Origin: Lachnospiraceae bacterium
GTDB taxonomy: Bacteria; Bacillota; Clostridia; Lachnospirales; Lachnospiraceae
Assembly (NCBI GenBank): GCA_017521605.1
Contig: JAFXCD010000044.1
Location: 1 to 64,000, forward strand
Length of the DNA: 64,000 nt
Direction of reading: 5' to 3'
The position numbers and the translations under genes are program-made. Position 1 is the first letter of the stretch. Each line of letters begins with the position of its first letter. The notes under the pieces were generated by a model. The model ran no database searches. It was not told the origin of the DNA and saw nothing but the letters and a program-made list of their open reading frames with translations. Positions 1-8,614 of the stretch are shown here, one piece after another.

Positions 1-8
1 AATAATAA

Positions 9-1121
9 CTAGTTTGTAATAATCTGCTCGGTCTCTTTGTCGAATACGTGAATCTTTTCAACATCAAGTGCGAACTTAACAACATCACCAGGTCTTGCAG
101 TAGTACGAGAATCTACTCTTGCAGTCATAGGGAATACATCCAAATCGAAGTATAAGTAAACTTCTGCACCAAGTAATTCGTATACTCTGATAGTAGACTC
201 GAATACGCTCTGAGGTGAGTTCTCGATGAACATTTCTGAATCATATACATCTTCAGGACGGATACCGAAAGTAACAACCTTCTCATCATAACCGCCATCG
301 ATAAGCTTCTTAGACTTAGCAGGAGGAAGAGGAATGCTCTTTCCACCGATTTCTAAGTATGCAACATCACCCTTAACCTTAACAGTTGCATCAAGGAAGT
401 TCATCTGAGGAGATCCCATGAAACCTGCAACGAAGAGGTTCTGAGGCTTCTCATATAAGTTCTGAGGAGTATCTACCTGCTGGATAACACCATCCTTCAT
501 AACTACGATTCTGGTACCAAGAGTCATAGCCTCTGTCTGGTCATGAGTAACGTAGATGATGGTGGTTCCTAATTTCTGATGTAATTTAGCAATTTCGATA
601 CGCATCTGTACACGTAACTTAGCATCCAAGTTTGAAAGAGGCTCGTCCATAAGGAATACCTTAGGATTACGAACGATAGCACGACCCATAGCAACACGCT
701 GTCTCTGACCACCGGACAAAGCCTTAGGCTTACGATCAAGAAGGGGAGTTAAGTCAAGAATCTTAGCTGCTTCCTTTACCATCTTGTCAATCTGATCCTT
801 CGGTACTTTTCTTAACTTAAGACCGAATGCCATGTTGTCATAAACTGACATATGAGGATACAAAGCGTAGTTCTGGAATACCATCGCGATATCTCTATCC
901 TTAGGTTCAACGTCATTAACTACTCTGTCACCAATCTTTAACTCACCAGAAGAGATATCTTCCAAACCTGCAATCATACGAAGGGTGGTAGACTTACCAC
1001 AACCTGAAGGTCCTACGAAGATGATAAACTCCTGATCTGCAATTTCAAGGTTAAAGTTCTTAACTGCTTCAAAGCCGTTAGGATAAACCTTGCATACATT
1101 CTTTAATGATAAACTTGCCAT
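9..1121 (-). CDS. msmX: Sugar ABC transporter ATP-binding protein, MsmX/UgpC type
   Basis: Cytoplasmic ATPase of carbohydrate ABC importers. The 370-residue protein has Walker A (GPSGCGKST, residues 37-45), the Q-loop FQNYALYPHM, the signature LSGGQ (135-139), Walker B ending at FLMDEP (about 156-161), the switch YVTHDQ, and a C-terminal TOBE-like regulatory region; the length is normal for the family. AGGAG lies 8 nt before the ATG. No permease or solute-binding gene is adjacent, which fits the known use of one shared MsmX-type ATPase by several sugar importers. That sharing is inferred from the family. The specific sugar cannot be told from the sequence. Confidence 0.93.
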   Translation of the reverse strand: MASLSLKNVCKVYPNGFEAVKNFNLEIADQEFIIFVGPSGCGKSTTLRMIAGLEDISSGELKIGDRVVNDVEPKDRDIAMVFQNYALYPHMSVYDNMAFGLKLRKVPKDQIDKMVKEAAKILDLTPLLDRKPKALSGGQRQRVAMGRAIVRNPKVFLMDEPLSNLDAKLRVQMRIEIAKLHQKLGTTIIYVTHDQTEAMTLGTRIVVMKDGVIQQVDTPQNLYEKPQNLFVAGFMGSPQMNFLDATVKVKGDVAYLEIGGKSIPLPPAKSKKLIDGGYDEKVVTFGIRPEDVYDSEMFIENSPQSVFESTIRVYELLGAEVYLYFDLDVFPMTARVDSRTTARPGDVVKFALDVEKIHVFDKETEQIITN

Positions 1122-1346
1122 GATGTAAAACTCCTTTCAGTTTTAACAAATGTATTTTCTTTTTATAAACAGCCATGCTGTTTCAATCTGTAGATAAGTA
1201 TAAAATAAATCTTCTAATTTTGCCATGCTACTATTTCACAAATATTTCACCAATGATTGTGAGAATTGCTTAGAAAACCCAGACAATTTTCATTTTTCCG
1301 TCATTTCGTACACAAAATCCAAGTCTTTTCGTCACTTTGTATATTT
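1122..1346 (-). promoter_or_regulatory. 5' leader of the MsmX-type gene, with a small hairpin
   Basis: This 225-bp gap precedes the ATPase gene on the minus strand. It holds a TATACT-like -10 box with a poor -35 (TGGCAA, 17-nt spacer). Below it a 7-bp stem AAACAGC/GCTGTTT with an ATG loop (forward 1168-1184) would lie in the leader RNA. I see no recognisable riboswitch or catabolite-repression site. Confidence 0.35.
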
Positions 1347-2069
1347 TTAGTCCTTTTTCCCTGCCAAAGCCTCATCCAGCTGATCATTAAATATTTTTTC
1401 AACACCATCATCCTCTTCCTCAGTGGCATCCGGCTTATTTAGGCCTTGGGCTTCCAAAATATGTTCTTCCAGCTTCTTAAAATACTTATTTAACAGCTTT
1501 TCAGAAAAATAAGCAGGCACTGCAAAACCAAACATCAGTGCTATAGGAACTATCTGCAAAAAATAAAGTACTATAGCTATAGGAACTATATTCATAACAA
1601 CCATCAAAATGGTAATGGGGAATTTCGCTACACTGATAATCAATGCATTTTTCATGGTACGCAATGTAGTATTTTCAAATTTACCCATAATCGGGAATAC
1701 CATCATGCATTCAAACAAGGCTATAATGCCCACCACATAAAACACTACGTGGAACCAATATGGGAATTGAATACCGGAAAGATTGATAATTAAAAAATCG
1801 CCGGCCAGAACCAAAATAATAAGTAACAAAACCAACCATACCTTCGTAGCCTGTTTAAAAGACTCCTTAAATGCAACAAAGTAGCCTTTTACAATATAGC
1901 TGTCTTCATTCCTAACCATTTTCAGGCACATGTAATGCAATGCCGTCAATGCAGCTCCTGCTGTAATCACAGGGATACAGCAAATAAGCGTAAGTAGATT
2001 TAATATCATCAGATTTGCCACTTTGGTCAATGCCGACATCAGGGGGGAATCATAATCAAAAAATCTCAT
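1347..2069 (-). CDS. DUF624 (YesL-like) membrane protein
   Basis: Integral membrane protein of 240 residues with about five hydrophobic segments (near 18-45, 72-95, 104-126, 140-160 and 165-185) and an acidic, Asp/Glu-rich C-terminal tail. The N-terminal pattern MRFFDYDSPLM and the spacing of the segments fit DUF624/YesL, a family of unknown mechanism often found beside sugar ABC transporters or two-component systems. AAGGAT precedes the ATG. It sits downstream of the lipase and acetyltransferase genes on the same strand. The link to sugar transport rests only on the nearby MsmX-type gene. Confidence 0.8.
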   Translation of the reverse strand: MRFFDYDSPLMSALTKVANLMILNLLTLICCIPVITAGAALTALHYMCLKMVRNEDSYIVKGYFVAFKESFKQATKVWLVLLLIILVLAGDFLIINLSGIQFPYWFHVVFYVVGIIALFECMMVFPIMGKFENTTLRTMKNALIISVAKFPITILMVVMNIVPIAIVLYFLQIVPIALMFGFAVPAYFSEKLLNKYFKKLEEHILEAQGLNKPDATEEEDDGVEKIFNDQLDEALAGKKD

Positions 2070-2084
2070 CTGTCTTATCCTTTC

Positions 2085-2564
2085 TTATAATACCTTTACC
2101 ATAGGCGTTACCCGAATACCGGCATAATGCTCCTCCGGTCCGATCGCCTTAAAACCAATTCTTTCATAAAACTCAACTGCATAGGGAGAAGATTTTAAAG
2201 TCATACATTGCTCACCTGATTCATTTTTCAGGAAATCACAAAAACAATTCATCAATCTCCTTCCCACTCCCTGTTTATGATATCTTTCATCCACAAACAA
2301 AAGGGAAAGATGGTGTCCGTCTCTAACCGAAGCAGCACCAACAATCTGTTCTTTGTCCACAGCCACCATTAAGAGATACTTTCCCTGAAGAAAAGAATGG
2401 AAAAGATCCTCATCTGTAATAAAATCCAGAAAGTTACGAACCCCTTCAGGGGAGTAGACATTTCCTTCAAATTTTAAAAACGTCTTCCAAATCATATTCA
2501 TGGCAGGAGTCCAATCTTCAACTCCGGCCCATCTGATTTGATATGGACACTCTTCTTGACACAT
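2085..2564 (-). CDS. GNAT-family N-acetyltransferase
   Basis: Predicted cytoplasmic acetyl-CoA-dependent acetyltransferase of 159 residues. The core includes the strand LLFVDERYHKQGVGRRLM, which carries the Q-x-x-G-x-G/A acetyl-CoA loop (QGVGRR), and a C-terminal AVEFYERIGF pattern common in GNATs. I chose the ATG at 2564 because AGGAG lies 8 nt upstream; an in-frame TTG 24 nt earlier lacks a site. The gene starts 24 nt after the lipase gene stops, so the two are probably co-transcribed. The substrate is unknown. Confidence 0.85.
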   Translation of the reverse strand: MCQEECPYQIRWAGVEDWTPAMNMIWKTFLKFEGNVYSPEGVRNFLDFITDEDLFHSFLQGKYLLMVAVDKEQIVGAASVRDGHHLSLLFVDERYHKQGVGRRLMNCFCDFLKNESGEQCMTLKSSPYAVEFYERIGFKAIGPEEHYAGIRVTPMVKVL

Positions 2565-2588
2565 GACAATACTCCTATTCTCAAACAA

Positions 2589-3527
2589 TTATGATTCCAA
2601 AAAATCCTTCCCTATCCACTCACATATATCCTTTATGACATCTTCACGATTTGTTTCGTTTAGGAGTTCATGACGGGCTCCGTCATATAATCGGCAATGC
2701 ACATTGACCAGTCCTACCTTCTTCATAAGCTCATAGAGCTTTTTAGGACCTTTACCAAAATTCCCTACAGGGTCTTTCGTTCCGGCCATAATCAGTACCG
2801 GAAGCTCCTTTGGTATATTCTGCATAACATTCATCCTATTCATACGGCCAATCAATTCGAATAATGTCTCAAATCCGTTTACAGTAAAGAAAAATCCGCA
2901 CAAAGAGTCTGCATTATATAGTTCAACAGCCTGAGTGTCTCTGGTCAGCCAGTCGGAGGGAGTACGCGCAGGTTTAAAATACTTTATATTAGAGCCAAAA
3001 CTCAAATAATTCAGTAACTTGCTAACGTGCTTCGAACCAAATATGGTTTTTTGTATTCCGTTCAAAGTCTTACCAAAACCAATAAGAGCCTTTCCTTGCA
3101 TGGCTGTCCCCAAAAGAATGGCTGCGGAAATCTCCCGGCCATAACAGCTTATATAGTTCCTTACCACAAAGGAACCCATACTATGTCCCAACAAAATGTA
3201 AGGCACCCGCGGATATTCCTCACGCATAAGCTTATGCAGGCTATGCACATTCTCTACCACAACCGTAGCTGGGTCCTTCTCGCAAAAGTATCCCGGTACA
3301 TCACCCTCTTTTAATGTCTTTCCATGTCCCGGGTAATCCTGGCCGGTTACTACAAAACCTTTTTGAGCCATTGCTTCCCCAAAGGTTTCATACCTTCCTA
3401 TATGCTCAGCCATGCCATAAGCAATTTGTATCACTCCGATTACTTCTTTATCTCTCGGAATATATTGTACTGCATATATTTTACCTTTTCCATCACTGGA
3501 GTCAAAATATAATTCTTTTTTAATCAT
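2589..3527 (-). CDS. Alpha/beta hydrolase, lysophospholipase/monoacylglycerol-lipase type
   Basis: Serine hydrolase of 312 residues with no clear signal peptide. The nucleophile elbow GHSMGS is present, with HGKT-type oxyanion residues after DYPGHG and a C-terminal catalytic His in DGARHELLNE; the Asp is probably in AGTKDPVG. This arrangement fits the serine aminopeptidase S33/Hydrolase_4 family, which cleaves acyl esters of glycerol or lysolipids. The ATG at 3527 is preferred because GGTGAG precedes it; an in-frame GTG lies 12 nt upstream. It lies between metG and the acetyltransferase gene on the same strand. The natural substrate is not evident. Confidence 0.85.
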   Translation of the reverse strand: MIKKELYFDSSDGKGKIYAVQYIPRDKEVIGVIQIAYGMAEHIGRYETFGEAMAQKGFVVTGQDYPGHGKTLKEGDVPGYFCEKDPATVVVENVHSLHKLMREEYPRVPYILLGHSMGSFVVRNYISCYGREISAAILLGTAMQGKALIGFGKTLNGIQKTIFGSKHVSKLLNYLSFGSNIKYFKPARTPSDWLTRDTQAVELYNADSLCGFFFTVNGFETLFELIGRMNRMNVMQNIPKELPVLIMAGTKDPVGNFGKGPKKLYELMKKVGLVNVHCRLYDGARHELLNETNREDVIKDICEWIGKDFLES

Positions 3528-3566
3528 TTTGCTCACCACATTTGTTTATACAAAAGCATTCAAATC

Positions 3567-5540
3567 TTAACAGATTTCAGCTCCGGCAGGCATCTTCTTC
3601 TCAGGAGTCATAAGTGCCAGATTACCCTCTGCGTCCTCAGCACAAAGAAGCATACCTTCTGAAAGTACCCCTGCCAGAGTCGCAGGCTTTAAGTTCACAA
3701 GTACCATTACCTTCTTACCTACCATTTCCTCCGGTGTGTAATGGGCCTTAATACCGGATACAATCTGCCGTACCTGACTTCCAATCTTCACCTGGGAACA
3801 TAGAAGTTTTTTAGACTTAGGCACTGCCTCACAGGCAATAATCTCACCTACCTGAAACTGTAGCTTTGCAAAGTCACCGTACTCGATTTCTTCCTTTGCC
3901 GCAATATCAATCACATCCTCCGCAGGCGCCTCTTCTGCCGGTGCTTCTGTTTCTGCGCGTCTTGCTGCATACATAGCCTCTGCCTTCTCTACGATTTCTT
4001 CTACCTTTAATCTTGCAAAAAGGATTTCAGGAGTTTCGGTTACCTTTACATTATTTTCACGTAAACCAAACTTCTTCAAAGCTTCAAATTCACGAATTTC
4101 AGCATTTAACTGTGCTACAATTTTCTCTGCTGTTTCCGGCATAAAGGGCTGGAGCAGGGATGCGCCTATAGTGATACCTTCTACCAGATTGTACATAACG
4201 GTTGCCAGACGGTCTGCCCTTGCCTCGTCCTTCGCCAGTACCCAAGGCTCGGTTTCATCAATATATTTGTTACATCTCTTAAAGATAGCAAAGATTTCTG
4301 TCAATGCATCAGCCACCTTCAAATCTGCCATCTTTGTCTGTACCTTATCCAAAGTACCGATAATAACAGCCTTCAAATCCTCATCAATTGCAGCATCCTC
4401 TACACCCTTGTCAGCTACTACGCCACCAAAGTACTTGTTACTCATGGAGATGGTTCTGTTTACTAAGTTACCCAGAGTATTTGCCAAATCAGAGTTTAAT
4501 CTCTCTACCATCAGCTCCCAGGTAATGGTTCCATCGTTTTCAAAAGGCATCTCATGAAGAACGAAATAACGTACTGCATCCACGCCAAAGAAATCAATCA
4601 AATCATCAGCATAAATCACATTGCCCTTAGACTTACTCATCTTGCCATCGCCCTGCAATAACCAAGGATGTCCAAATACCTGCTTGGGTAAAGGCTCTCC
4701 CAGTGCCATAAGAAAAATAGGCCAGTAAATAGTATGGAAACGAATAATATCCTTACCAATTAAGTGCAAATCAGCAGGCCATAATTTCTTATACTGCTCG
4801 GTACTGTTACCGTCTGCATCATAGCCGATACCGGTGATATAGTTGGTAAGTGCATCCAGCCATACATATACTACATGCTTGTCATCGAAATCTACCGGAA
4901 TACCCCACTTAAAGGAAGTACGGGATACACACAGGTCTGTAAGCCCGGGTAATAAGAAGTTATTCATCATCTCATTCTTACGGCTAACAGGTTGGATAAA
5001 TTCCGGGTGCTCATTAATATGCTTAATTAATTTATCTGCATACTTACTCATTTTGAAGAAGTATGCTTCCTCGCTGGCAGGCTTTACCTCTCTGCCACAG
5101 TCAGGACACTTGCCCTCTACCAACTGAGACTCGGTCCAGAAGGACTCACAGGGAGTACAGTACAGGCCCTCGTAAGAGCTCTTATAAATATCTCCCTGAT
5201 CGTACAGTCTCTTGAAAATCTTCTGTACCTGCTTTTCATGATAATCGTCCGTAGTACGGATAAATTTGTCATAAGAAATATTCAGTTGGTCACAAAGACC
5301 CTGAATCACTCCTGCCACATCATCCACAAATTCCTTGCAGGAAACACCTGCATCCTGGGCCTTTAACTCAATCTTCTGACCATGCTCATCTGTTCCGGTC
5401 TGAAAAAATACATCATATCCTTCTTTTCTCTTGAATCTGGCAATAGCATCTGCCAGAACGATTTCGTAATTGTTGCCAATATGGGGCTTACCTGAAGTAT
5501 AGGCAATGGCCGTCGTAATATAATAGGGTGTTTTGCTCAT
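3567..5540 (-). CDS. metG: Methionine--tRNA ligase
   Basis: Class I aminoacyl-tRNA synthetase that charges tRNA-Met, 657 residues. The HIGH-type motif HIGN is at residues 20-23, a zinc knuckle CTPC...CPDC follows in the connective domain, and KMSKS is at 300-304. A C-terminal EMAPII/Trbp111-like tRNA-binding domain begins near YGDFAKLQFQVG, as in dimeric MetRS. The start at 5540 gives the conserved MSKTPYYITT opening and has GGAGAAAGGAAG just upstream; longer readings run into the leader RNA. Expression is expected to respond to uncharged tRNA-Met through the T-box in front of it. Confidence 0.97.
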   Translation of the reverse strand: MSKTPYYITTAIAYTSGKPHIGNNYEIVLADAIARFKRKEGYDVFFQTGTDEHGQKIELKAQDAGVSCKEFVDDVAGVIQGLCDQLNISYDKFIRTTDDYHEKQVQKIFKRLYDQGDIYKSSYEGLYCTPCESFWTESQLVEGKCPDCGREVKPASEEAYFFKMSKYADKLIKHINEHPEFIQPVSRKNEMMNNFLLPGLTDLCVSRTSFKWGIPVDFDDKHVVYVWLDALTNYITGIGYDADGNSTEQYKKLWPADLHLIGKDIIRFHTIYWPIFLMALGEPLPKQVFGHPWLLQGDGKMSKSKGNVIYADDLIDFFGVDAVRYFVLHEMPFENDGTITWELMVERLNSDLANTLGNLVNRTISMSNKYFGGVVADKGVEDAAIDEDLKAVIIGTLDKVQTKMADLKVADALTEIFAIFKRCNKYIDETEPWVLAKDEARADRLATVMYNLVEGITIGASLLQPFMPETAEKIVAQLNAEIREFEALKKFGLRENNVKVTETPEILFARLKVEEIVEKAEAMYAARRAETEAPAEEAPAEDVIDIAAKEEIEYGDFAKLQFQVGEIIACEAVPKSKKLLCSQVKIGSQVRQIVSGIKAHYTPEEMVGKKVMVLVNLKPATLAGVLSEGMLLCAEDAEGNLALMTPEKKMPAGAEIC

Positions 5541-5558
5541 GTTCTTCTTCCTTTCTCC

Positions 5559-5866
5559 AAAAAAATAAACCCATCTCCTATTATTCCTAACAGAAGACGA
5601 GCCTAAACCCGTGTTACCACTTCTTTTCATCCGTTCCTCACGAAACGGACCTCCACCGGTCCTCAAAGACCGTCTCCGCTATAACAGGCGGAACCTGTCG
5701 CAGCCTTGCTTAATCAAGTTCGGTGCACCGCTCAGAAGCCATCTTCCCCTTGTGCTGTGTTTGCTCCCTCTCAGCTCTGCATCTGCTTTGTCAAATGCAC
5801 CGGAAGCCTCTCTGTAAAACCTTTCCAAGGATACTCTCTTCGTCATTGCTTTTAAAATATCATTGA
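5559..5866 (-). ncRNA. T-box leader of metG
   Basis: Transcription-attenuation riboswitch that senses uncharged tRNA. Read on the minus strand, it has the stem I opening AATGACGAAGAGAGTA, an AUG triplet in the expected specifier context GGAAG-ATG-GCTTCTGAGC (forward 5740-5742), and the T-box proper TGGTAACACGGG (forward 5608-5619). Its UGGU would pair with the ACCA end of tRNA-Met. A 14-bp terminator stem, TAGGCTCGTCTTCT with AGGAGATGGGTTTA, is followed by seven U (forward 5559-5565). The Met specifier matches the gene. The 5' end is estimated from the promoter. Confidence 0.93.
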
Positions 5867-5871
5867 AAATT

Positions 5872-5900
5872 AGTATAACATGAAGCGGGGTGATTGTCAA
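5872..5900 (-). promoter_or_regulatory. Promoter of the metG T-box transcript
   Basis: TTGACA (forward 5895-5900), a 17-nt spacer and TATACT (forward 5872-5877), read on the minus strand. This is a near-consensus housekeeping sigma promoter just ahead of the T-box. Confidence 0.85.
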
Positions 5901-5933
5901 ACAGAATACGTCCCAACTCCTCCGTAACCTTCC

Positions 5934-5962
5934 TTGACACCCCCTCAAATATCTGTTATTTT
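5934..5962 (+). promoter_or_regulatory. Promoter of the LytTR regulator gene
   Basis: TTGACA (5934-5939), a 17-nt spacer and TATTTT (5957-5962), placed 54 bp before the regulator ATG. It points away from the metG promoter, whose -35 box is only 33 bp away. The short sequence TTGTCAAA flanks this region on both sides (near 5894 and 5984) and could be part of a regulator site. Confidence 0.6.
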
Positions 5963-6016
5963 GACAATAACAATAACACATCCACTTGTCAAAAGTTTAC
6001 GGAGCCGGATAGCATT

Positions 6017-6724
6017 ATGAGAATCGGAATATGTGAAGATGAACAGTTATTTTTAGAATTTGAGGTAAAGATTGTACAAGACTTTTTTACAGCCCACAAT
6101 GAGGTAGTTGAAATCCATACCTTTTCGGACGGCACAGAGCTTTTAGAGTCCTACGGAGGCAAGGATTGCTATGATTTGATTCTTTTGGATTTGCAGATGA
6201 CACATAGTGACGGCATGGAAATTGCCGGTGCTATCCGACAGCTGGATAGGACCGTACCCATTATCTTTGTGACCGGTGTGGAGCACCGGGCACTGGAGGG
6301 GTATCACGTGGAGGCTCTGGATTATGTGGTGAAATCGGATATAGACAACCGGCTTCCGACTTCCCTACTGCGCTTTTTGGATAAACGTAGAGAATCATCC
6401 ATTGCTCTGGAAACTACTAATGGGGAAACCATCATCCTTCCCTATGAGCGAATCTTAAGTCTGGAATCAGAAAAACGTGGGGTCAAAATTACAGCCCTGA
6501 CAGAAACCTATTACAGCGCCCAACCCATAAGCAAGGTGGCTGCACTGCTACCACAACAGCATTTCATGGAAATCTACAAATCTGTGTTTGTACAGCTTCG
6601 TGCCATTAAGCGGATAGGCAGCGACTATGTAGAGATGGCTGACGGAAGCACGCTCCCCTTAAGTCGCCGCAAGAAAAAGCGAGTCATGTCCGGTGTACTG
6701 GAACTGGTGAAAGGCAGGATATGA
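6017..6724 (+). CDS. LytTR-family response regulator
   Basis: Two-component response regulator of 235 residues, AgrA/LytR type. An N-terminal receiver has acidic residues at 7-8, a phospho-acceptor Asp at 58 (LILLDLQM) and a conserved Thr in FVTGV; residues from about 135 form a LytTR DNA-binding domain. I start at the ATG of MRIGICEDE, since the upstream in-frame extension crosses the promoter. The last codons overlap the next gene by 4 bp (ATGA), so regulator and kinase are translationally coupled. It probably controls the lipoprotein and exporter genes downstream, which is an inference from position. Confidence 0.9.
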   Translation: MRIGICEDEQLFLEFEVKIVQDFFTAHNEVVEIHTFSDGTELLESYGGKDCYDLILLDLQMTHSDGMEIAGAIRQLDRTVPIIFVTGVEHRALEGYHVEALDYVVKSDIDNRLPTSLLRFLDKRRESSIALETTNGETIILPYERILSLESEKRGVKITALTETYYSAQPISKVAALLPQQHFMEIYKSVFVQLRAIKRIGSDYVEMADGSTLPLSRRKKKRVMSGVLELVKGRI

Positions 6725-8520
6725 TGAAAAAGCAAAACTTTTATTTTATACTGACACTTCTGGTTGCCATCCTGTTAAGCAGTGTAAGTAGTTATTTCTT
6801 TCTGGAGCGCCAGAATTATCAATACGAAACCCATACCAGTTTTATCCGAAATCAGCTTTCCATAGCACATGATATTTTGGATAACCTTTCCCATGAAGAC
6901 TATGAAGAGGAACTGGAAAAACTACAAAAAGAAGCCAGTGACCTATCGGCATACATTACCATATTACGGGATGAAGCCGCAATTGTTCCTGACCGCAATT
7001 TACTGCAAACTTATCCCAGGGAAGAACGTCCCGCCATTAAATCCAGATATGCCTATAGTCTGGAGCAGGCTGAGTTCCAGTACCAGTTTCTTCACTACTG
7101 TGTGGATAGACTCCTTTATGCCACAGAATATGAAACCTATCTGACATATGTGCAGGAGCAGGCTAATAAACTAAATGATTTTTCTGTTTTTGCGGAAGGA
7201 ACCAAAAGCAACATACGAAAGACAGAAAGGGACTTTGCCTTACTGGACAATATCCTTATTTCTCCTATGGTAACTGCCGGTATTTCCATGCTGTTGTCCA
7301 ATCCCTTTAGCAATATTATCGGTATCTTTATTGCATTTTTTTGTGCCGGTCTTCTGTCTGTCAGCATACAGAAACAGTCCGGACGCATCCGTTACAATTC
7401 CGGTAAGCAATACATTGTGCTTTTCCTGATAGGTATAATAGGTGTTTTTATAGCAGAACTTCTTGCTGTCAATCTTACATGGCAGTTGGGAGATTTGTCC
7501 GTTTCCATCCAATCCGTACCTGAATTTAAAACCTGCCGATACCCCCTGTCTTTAGGCGGCTTCTTAGCCCTTCGTGTTTTGGCCAAGGCCATAGGCTGCT
7601 TTATCCTTTTCCTACTGAGTGCCGGTCTGCTGTGCACCAAAAAAGGTCCCTATTTATGGTTTGGCGCAGCTGTTTTGTTTTGCCTTGTGGAATTTCACTT
7701 CCTAAAAAACACATTTTGGAATTTCGACGGTCTGTTTCACATTGAGGATTTGATTGGTGTTTACCACAATAGCTACCTTTTTCAAACCTCCTTTGCTACG
7801 GAGTTTCTATACAGTGCCATCATGCTGACAATCCTGCTGCTTTGTATGGCCTTTGCCTTCAGACAAATAAATCAGATGGTTTTGTTCCATAAGGAGCAGG
7901 CAGAAAAAGAATATTTCGAAGAAATCAACAACCGGTATTCTGAGATGCGGATGCTTAGGCACGATATTAATAATCACCTTTCTGCCATGTCACTGCTTTT
8001 AAAGGAAGGTAAAACGGAGGAGGCGCAAAAATACCTACAGGCGATTACCAACGACTTGGAGAGCACCATGCCTGTGGCAAGAACAGGAATCCATGCTCTG
8101 GACATGATACTTTGGAACAAGATTTCCCTTGCCAAAGAGAGTTATATCACCATCCAGCCCACCATCGACGGTATATTAACCGATCTGCAGATTTCCGATT
8201 ATGAGCTCTGTTCCCTACTTGGCAATCTGTTGGACAATGCCATAGAAGCGGTGCAAAAGTTACCGGAGACAAACCGGAAAATCAGCCTCCGTATCGGGCG
8301 GCAATTAGATATGTTGTGCATCTTCTGTGAAAATCCTTTTGCAATCATCCAAAAAGAAGGGAACCGTTTCATTACCTTAAAGGCGGACCATCAAAATCAC
8401 GGTCTGGGACTTCGTCAAGTCAAACATATCGCACATAAGTACAATGGAACCGTGGATATTAAGTCAGATGATAATATCTTCTCAGTATCCGTCTTATTGA
8501 CCACTTCTACGTCCAAATAA
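6721..8520 (+). CDS. GHKL sensor histidine kinase with an exporter-like membrane domain
   Basis: Membrane kinase of 599 residues. One N-terminal helix (about 8-26) precedes an extracellular, partly coiled region (30-180); five more helices lie near 183-210, 230-252, 283-304, 310-327 and 360-380. The cytoplasmic part has the phospho-acceptor H414 in RHDINNH, the N-box GNLLDNA (501-507) and a GLGL box (561-564), as in AgrC-type kinases. The membrane part is the odd feature: SIQSVPEF (262-269), the following helix and a later block (about 334-354) match both halves of the ABC permease encoded at 11585-13585. The sensed signal is unknown. Confidence 0.9.
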   Translation: MMKKQNFYFILTLLVAILLSSVSSYFFLERQNYQYETHTSFIRNQLSIAHDILDNLSHEDYEEELEKLQKEASDLSAYITILRDEAAIVPDRNLLQTYPREERPAIKSRYAYSLEQAEFQYQFLHYCVDRLLYATEYETYLTYVQEQANKLNDFSVFAEGTKSNIRKTERDFALLDNILISPMVTAGISMLLSNPFSNIIGIFIAFFCAGLLSVSIQKQSGRIRYNSGKQYIVLFLIGIIGVFIAELLAVNLTWQLGDLSVSIQSVPEFKTCRYPLSLGGFLALRVLAKAIGCFILFLLSAGLLCTKKGPYLWFGAAVLFCLVEFHFLKNTFWNFDGLFHIEDLIGVYHNSYLFQTSFATEFLYSAIMLTILLLCMAFAFRQINQMVLFHKEQAEKEYFEEINNRYSEMRMLRHDINNHLSAMSLLLKEGKTEEAQKYLQAITNDLESTMPVARTGIHALDMILWNKISLAKESYITIQPTIDGILTDLQISDYELCSLLGNLLDNAIEAVQKLPETNRKISLRIGRQLDMLCIFCENPFAIIQKEGNRFITLKADHQNHGLGLRQVKHIAHKYNGTVDIKSDDNIFSVSVLLTTSTSK

Positions 8521-8550
8521 ACCACTTCTACGGAAGTGGTTTTCTTTTTC
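8519..8550 (+). terminator. Rho-independent terminator after the kinase gene
   Basis: The stem AACCACTTC/GAAGTGGTT with a TACG loop is followed by TTCTTTTT. It would end or attenuate the regulator-kinase transcript before the lipoprotein gene. Confidence 0.85.
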
Positions 8551-8614
8551 CGAAAAACAGGTAGAATAAAAACAAGACATTATTGTCATTTAGCTTTTAA
8601 GAGGAGGATTCCAC

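Noticed and set aside
5541-5666. N-terminal extension of methionine--tRNA ligase
   Set aside because: The added residues are translated from the T-box antiterminator and terminator region; the family start MSKTPYYITT and the ribosome site support 5540.
5679-5981. 100-codon frame on the minus strand upstream of metG
   Set aside because: It lies wholly within the T-box leader and its promoter, and its composition is not protein-like.
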